Shown: piece after piece, positions 60,705 to 64,000 of the stretch
How the letters are laid out: each line of letters begins with the position of its first letter
Numbering within the stretch: position 1 is the stretch's first letter
Assembly: GCF_006345815.1 (NCBI RefSeq)
Contig: NZ_VCIG01000003.1
Location: 124,001 to 188,000, forward strand
From: Ochrobactrum sp. CGA5
GTDB taxonomy: Bacteria > Pseudomonadota > Alphaproteobacteria > Rhizobiales > Rhizobiaceae
Direction of reading: 5' to 3'
DNA length: 64,000 nt
The notes under the pieces: generated by a model
The model's database searches: none
What the model saw: only the letters and a program-made list of their open reading frames with translations
Told to the model about the DNA's origin: nothing
Position numbers and translations under genes: made by a program

Positions 60705-61340
60705 TCAGTTAAAGTTTACTTTTGGCGCGGACTGACTGGCTGCATCGGCGCTGAAGCTTTGCATAGGCTGCGCATCGCGATACCAGATCCACGTCCAGAT
60801 CATTGTCGGCATGGTCCGCAACGACGTATTGTAGACGCGAACCGCCTCGATATAGTCGCGGCGGGCGACAGCGATGCGGTTTTCAGTGCCTTCAAGCTGT
60901 GACTGCAATGCAAGGAAGTTCTGGTTGGCCTTCAGGTCCGGATAACGCTCGACAACCACCATCAGGCGCGACAGAGCGCTCGTCAAATTGGCCTGGTTAT
61001 CCTGAAATTGCTTGAAGAGCTCTGGATTGTTAAGCGTTTCCGGCGTGATCTGCACTTGTGTCGCCTTGGCGCGCGCCTCAATCACAGCCTGCAGGGTTTC
61101 CTGTTCGTGGGCAGCGTAACCCTTCACGGTCTCAACCAGATTGGGTACGAGGTCGGCGCGGCGCTGGTACTGGTTCTGCACCTCGCCCCAAGCGGCTTTC
61201 GCCTTTTCCTCATTGGTCGGGATCGTGTTGAAACCGCATGCCGACAGCAGCGGAACCAAAACAGCCAGACCAAGGGCGATGAGAATTCGGCGGCCAGAGG
61301 CAGCGAGAGAGAAAGAAGTGGCGACAGTCGCAGCCGACAT
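60705..61340 (-). CDS. lemA: LemA family lipoprotein
   Basis: A 211-residue protein. The signal peptide ends in the lipobox LLSAC, so it is a lipoprotein; the helical LemA domain follows with EEKAKAAWGEVQNQYQRRADLVPNLVETVKGYAAHEQETL and YPDLKANQNFLALQSQLEGTENRIAVARRDYIEAVRVYNT. AGGAGA precedes ATG 61340. It is first in a three-gene unit with two TPM-domain proteins, a conserved pairing of unknown function at the envelope. Confidence 0.92.
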   Translation of the reverse strand: MSAATVATSFSLAASGRRILIALGLAVLVPLLSACGFNTIPTNEEKAKAAWGEVQNQYQRRADLVPNLVETVKGYAAHEQETLQAVIEARAKATQVQITPETLNNPELFKQFQDNQANLTSALSRLMVVVERYPDLKANQNFLALQSQLEGTENRIAVARRDYIEAVRVYNTSLRTMPTMIWTWIWYRDAQPMQSFSADAASQSAPKVNFN

Positions 61341-61481
61341 GGACTTCTCCTGAAAAGAGCGCTTTGCCAAGCGCCGGGGAAACAAATTCGTCACCCGCAT
61401 ATGCATGTTTACGCAATTGCGAGTCGACAAATCAACAAGATAAGCGATTTTGGCGGCGCGTCCAGCCCATTCAAAATGACT

Positions 61482-61519
61482 GGTTAAAAAGAAAAAGCGG
61501 CGAATTGCTCCGCCGCTTT
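61482..61519 (-). terminator. Terminator of the ffh-aroQ-rpsP unit
   Basis: AAAGCGGCG-8 nt-CGCCGCTTT; the minus strand continues TTCTTTTTAACC, 25 nt after the rpsP stop. Confidence 0.82.
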
Positions 61520-61543
61520 CTCAAAATGCAGAATTGCAAAAGA

Positions 61544-61948
61544 TTATTCGCTTGCAGCTTCTTCAGCCGGAGCAGCAGCGGCTGCAGCAGCTTCAGCGGC
61601 CTTTGCAGCGGCTTCTTCTTCAGCCTGCTTGGCCATGGCCAGACGTTCCTGAGCCTTCTTGCCCGGCTCACCCTTCGTCGGGTTGCTGCGGGCCGGACGC
61701 TTTGCAAGGCCAGCCTGATCGAGGAAGCGCAGAACGCGATCGGTCGGCTGTGCGCCCTGTGCAATCCAATGCTGGATGCGATCGGCGTCGAGCTTCACGC
61801 GTTCAGCGTCCTTGGCCAGCATCGGGTTCCATGCGCCAACGGTTTCGATGAAGCGGCCGTCACGTGGGCTGCGAACGTCGGCAACAACGATGTGGTAGTA
61901 AGGACGCTTCTTGGAGCCAGCGCGGGCCAGACGAATCTTCAGAGACAT
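61544..61948 (-). CDS. rpsP: 30S ribosomal protein S16 with Ala/Glu-rich tail
   Basis: A 134-residue S16. Residues 1-82 are the standard protein ([41 protein letters not shown]). The next part is basic ([19 protein letters not shown]), and residues 104-134 are mostly Ala and Glu. Such extensions are usual in alphaproteobacteria, where S16 is longer than the 82 residues of E. coli. ATG 61948. It follows the chorismate mutase gene by 75 bp and is followed by a terminator; rimM, trmD and rplS, which usually come next, are not here. Confidence 0.96.
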   Translation of the reverse strand: MSLKIRLARAGSKKRPYYHIVVADVRSPRDGRFIETVGAWNPMLAKDAERVKLDADRIQHWIAQGAQPTDRVLRFLDQAGLAKRPARSNPTKGEPGKKAQERLAMAKQAEEEAAAKAAEAAAAAAAPAEEAASE

Positions 61949-62023
61949 TTTTTCTTTCCTTTAGACAATTGCTTCGCCCGAGGGATGGCCGGGGCAAAAC
62001 GGGTTAGACCGTCGATACGGTTG

Positions 62024-62335
62024 TTAGTTTCCGCCGTGGTTTGCGGCGGCATGCTCATGATGCCGAATGACTTCCTTCACGATGAAGTTCAGGAATTTTT
62101 CGGCGAAATCGGGATCGAGATGGGAATCGACTGCAAGGGCGCGCAGACGTTCCACCTGACGCTTTTCGCGAGCCGGGTCGGCAGGCGCCAGACCGCGCTC
62201 GGCCTTCAGCACACCGACAGCCTTGGTGCAGCGAAAACGTTCTGCCAGCATATGGATCAGCGCTGCATCGATATTGTCGATGGAGGCGCGCAGTGCCAGA
62301 AGTTCAGCCGGTACAGTGTTCTGTTCGTCGCTCAT
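62024..62335 (-). CDS. Chorismate mutase (AroQ class)
   Basis: A 103-residue AroQ-type mutase converting chorismate to prephenate for Phe/Tyr synthesis. ELLALRASIDNIDAALIHMLAERF is the first helix with the catalytic Arg, then KAVGVLKAERGLAPADPAREKRQVERLRALA and FAEKFLNFIVKEVIRHH supply the other active-site residues. The start at ATG 62335 lies 5 bp after the ffh stop; a GTG three codons upstream would overlap it. Position between ffh and rpsP is conserved in rhizobia and implies cotranscription. Confidence 0.92.
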   Translation of the reverse strand: MSDEQNTVPAELLALRASIDNIDAALIHMLAERFRCTKAVGVLKAERGLAPADPAREKRQVERLRALAVDSHLDPDFAEKFLNFIVKEVIRHHEHAAANHGGN

Positions 62336-62340
62336 GATGT

Positions 62341-63912
62341 TCACTTCTTCTTCGGAAGACCGGGAAGGCCGCCACCAAGACCCGGAAGCTTGGGGCCACC
62401 CAAGCCCGGAAGACCTCCTCCGGGAAGGCCCGGCAAGCCGCCGCCGGGAAGGCCCTTGGTGAGGCCCGCAGCTTCCGCCTGCTTGGCCAGCGCTTCAAGT
62501 TGCTTGGGGTCCATCTTGGAGAGATCGGGCATGCCACCCATACCGCCCCCAAGGCCACCCAGCCCCATCTTGTTGGCAAGTCCGCCCATCATCTGCTTCA
62601 TCATGCCGCCTTTGCCCTTGCCCATGACTTTCATCATGTCGGCCATCTGGCGATGCATCTTGAGAAGCTTGTTGATGTCAGCAGCAGTCGTACCGGAACC
62701 TTTGGCAATGCGCTGCTTGCGGCTGTGCTTGAGAATATCGGGATTGGCACGCTCGGCCTTGGTCATCGAGCCAATGATTGCAAGCTGGCGGTCGAACACC
62801 TTGTCATCAAGACCAGCTGCTGCTGCCTTGTCCTTCATTCCACCCATGCCGGGCATCATACCCATGATGCTGCCCATGCCGCCAAGCTTTTTCATTTGGC
62901 CCAACTGATCGGCAAGATCATTGAGATCGAACTTGCCCGATTGCATCTTTTTGGCCATCGCCGCGGCTTTTTCCGCATCGATATTTTCAGCGGCTTTTTC
63001 CACGAGCGAAACAATGTCGCCCATACCAAGAATACGGTCCGCAATGCGCTTCGGATAGAATTCCTCGAGCGCATCCATCTTTTCGCCGGTCGCGATCAGC
63101 TTGATCGGCTTGCCGGTGATGGCGCGCATCGAAAGCGCTGCGCCGCCGCGGCCATCGCCATCCATACGGGTCAGGACAATACCGGTGATGCCGACACGAT
63201 CATCGAAATTGCGCGCCAGATTGACAGCATCCTGACCGGTCAGGCTGTCAGCCACGAGCAGGATTTCATGCGGATTGGCAGCCTTGCGGATATCCGCCAT
63301 CTCCACCATCAGCGGCTCGTCAATATGCGTACGGCCTGCTGTATCGAGAATGACGACATCGTGCGCACCAAGCTTTGCAGCCTGTACAGCGCGCTTGGCG
63401 ATTTCCACCGGCGACTGACCGGCAATGATCGGCAGGGTATCGACGCCGGTCTGGATGCCAAGCTGGCGGAGCTGTTCCTGTGCGGCAGGACGGCGCGTAT
63501 CAAGCGACGCCATCAGCACCTTCTTGCGCTGACGCTCGGTCAGGCGCTTGGCAATCTTGCCGGTGGTCGTCGTCTTACCCGACCCCTGCAAACCAACCAT
63601 CATGACGACGACAGGTGCCGGCGCGTTCAGGTCAATCGCAACGCCTTCAGTGCCGAGCATCTCGACAAGCTCGTCATGGACGATCTTGACGACCATCTGA
63701 CCGGGCTTGATGCTTTTCAGGATTTCTGCACCGACCGCTTTTTCACGCACCTTGTCGGTGAAGGAGCGAACCACTTCCAGCGAGACGTCGGCTTCGATCA
63801 GCGCGCGGCGCACTTCGCGCAGCGCCGCGGTCACGTCGGCTTCGGAAAGAGCGCCGCGTCCGGTGAGGCCGTTCAGGATGGAGCCAAGACGCTCCTGAAG
63901 TGATTCAAACAT
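62341..63912 (-). CDS. ffh: Signal recognition particle protein Ffh (SRP54)
   Basis: A 523-residue SRP GTPase. The N-domain is followed by the G-domain with GLQGSGKTTT (107-116), DTAGRTHIDE, and TRMDGDGRGGAALS, and the Met-rich M-domain contains GMMPGMGGMKDKA and RIAKGSGTTAADINKLLK, the 4.5S RNA and signal-peptide binding part. After residue 470 comes a tail with repeated LPGGGLPGL/LPGLGG units ending in KKK, longer than in E. coli Ffh (453 residues). It targets membrane proteins to FtsY. It is the first gene of ffh-chorismate mutase-rpsP. Confidence 0.97.
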   Translation of the reverse strand: MFESLQERLGSILNGLTGRGALSEADVTAALREVRRALIEADVSLEVVRSFTDKVREKAVGAEILKSIKPGQMVVKIVHDELVEMLGTEGVAIDLNAPAPVVVMMVGLQGSGKTTTTGKIAKRLTERQRKKVLMASLDTRRPAAQEQLRQLGIQTGVDTLPIIAGQSPVEIAKRAVQAAKLGAHDVVILDTAGRTHIDEPLMVEMADIRKAANPHEILLVADSLTGQDAVNLARNFDDRVGITGIVLTRMDGDGRGGAALSMRAITGKPIKLIATGEKMDALEEFYPKRIADRILGMGDIVSLVEKAAENIDAEKAAAMAKKMQSGKFDLNDLADQLGQMKKLGGMGSIMGMMPGMGGMKDKAAAAGLDDKVFDRQLAIIGSMTKAERANPDILKHSRKQRIAKGSGTTAADINKLLKMHRQMADMMKVMGKGKGGMMKQMMGGLANKMGLGGLGGGMGGMPDLSKMDPKQLEALAKQAEAAGLTKGLPGGGLPGLPGGGLPGLGGPKLPGLGGGLPGLPKKK

Positions 63913-64000
63913 CGAGTTATCCTTATATCCGGGAATAGGCGGGAGGCTTCATCCGGGATAGATCGTCCCGCTTATCTGCCAGTTCAAGAAGCAACCAAAG

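Overview
The window is an ordinary core stretch of an alphaproteobacterial chromosome, most likely chromosome I of a Brucella/Ochrobactrum-type member of the Rhizobiales. The atpHAGDC operon lies next to priA, a Suv3-like helicase is present, and an NAD-specific glutamate dehydrogenase of about 1600 residues is encoded. A hydroxyproline epimerase of the Brucella PrpA/HyPRE type sits beside a liv transporter operon, and LivG carries the helix-hairpin-helix tail known from rhizobial NuoE. GC content is high and codon use looks even across the window. I see no tRNA, rRNA, CRISPR array, insertion sequence, prophage or integron. Assignments come from reading the sequence and from family knowledge; no database search was run.

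Layout. 1-12 kb: Suv3-like helicase (cut by the window edge), a 716-bp gap with a diverged direct duplication, acetyl-CoA acetyltransferase, a GlcG/HbpS-like protein, ribosomal protein L32, MtgA, a farnesyl diphosphate synthase, an HxlR regulator divergent from an MFS pump, IspG, 3-hydroxybutyrate dehydrogenase, and a DeoR regulator with an MFS permease. 12-24 kb: pyruvate carboxylase, two paralogous branched-chain amino acid binding proteins each with its own terminator, and a livH-livM-livG-livF-small membrane protein operon. 23.6-28 kb: hydroxyproline epimerase plus FAD oxidase, divergent from a GntR regulator with a palindromic operator, then a small membrane protein and a MarR regulator with a SlyA-type box. 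28-36 kb: the F1 ATP synthase operon, a small membrane protein and PriA. 36-49 kb: fructose-6-phosphate aldolase/transaldolase, LeuRS with LptE, YggS, Usg, acetyl-CoA synthetase, an SdhAF4-like protein, HtpX, RsmB and a heparinase-like protein. 49-64 kb: PurH, GlpK, an Atg22/UMF1-like MFS protein, NAD-glutamate dehydrogenase, two TPM-domain proteins with LemA, ribosomal protein S16, chorismate mutase and Ffh.

How the genes fit together. Much of the window concerns central carbon and amino acid use: thiolase, hydroxybutyrate dehydrogenase and acetyl-CoA synthetase on acetyl-CoA/ketone-body carbon, pyruvate carboxylase for anaplerosis, the liv uptake system, glutamate dehydrogenase, the hydroxyproline genes and glycerol kinase. 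The rest is housekeeping: energy, replication restart, translation, protein targeting, isoprenoids and envelope.

I found no convincing undescribed multi-gene system. The points most worth checking are the HhH domain fused to LivG, two dispersed palindromes that bracket atpD inside the atp operon, a duplicated noncoding block at about 1.29-1.73 kb, a long hairpin element at 44.3 kb, a small membrane protein gene at 26.96-27.17 kb, and several clear operator candidates beside regulator genes.
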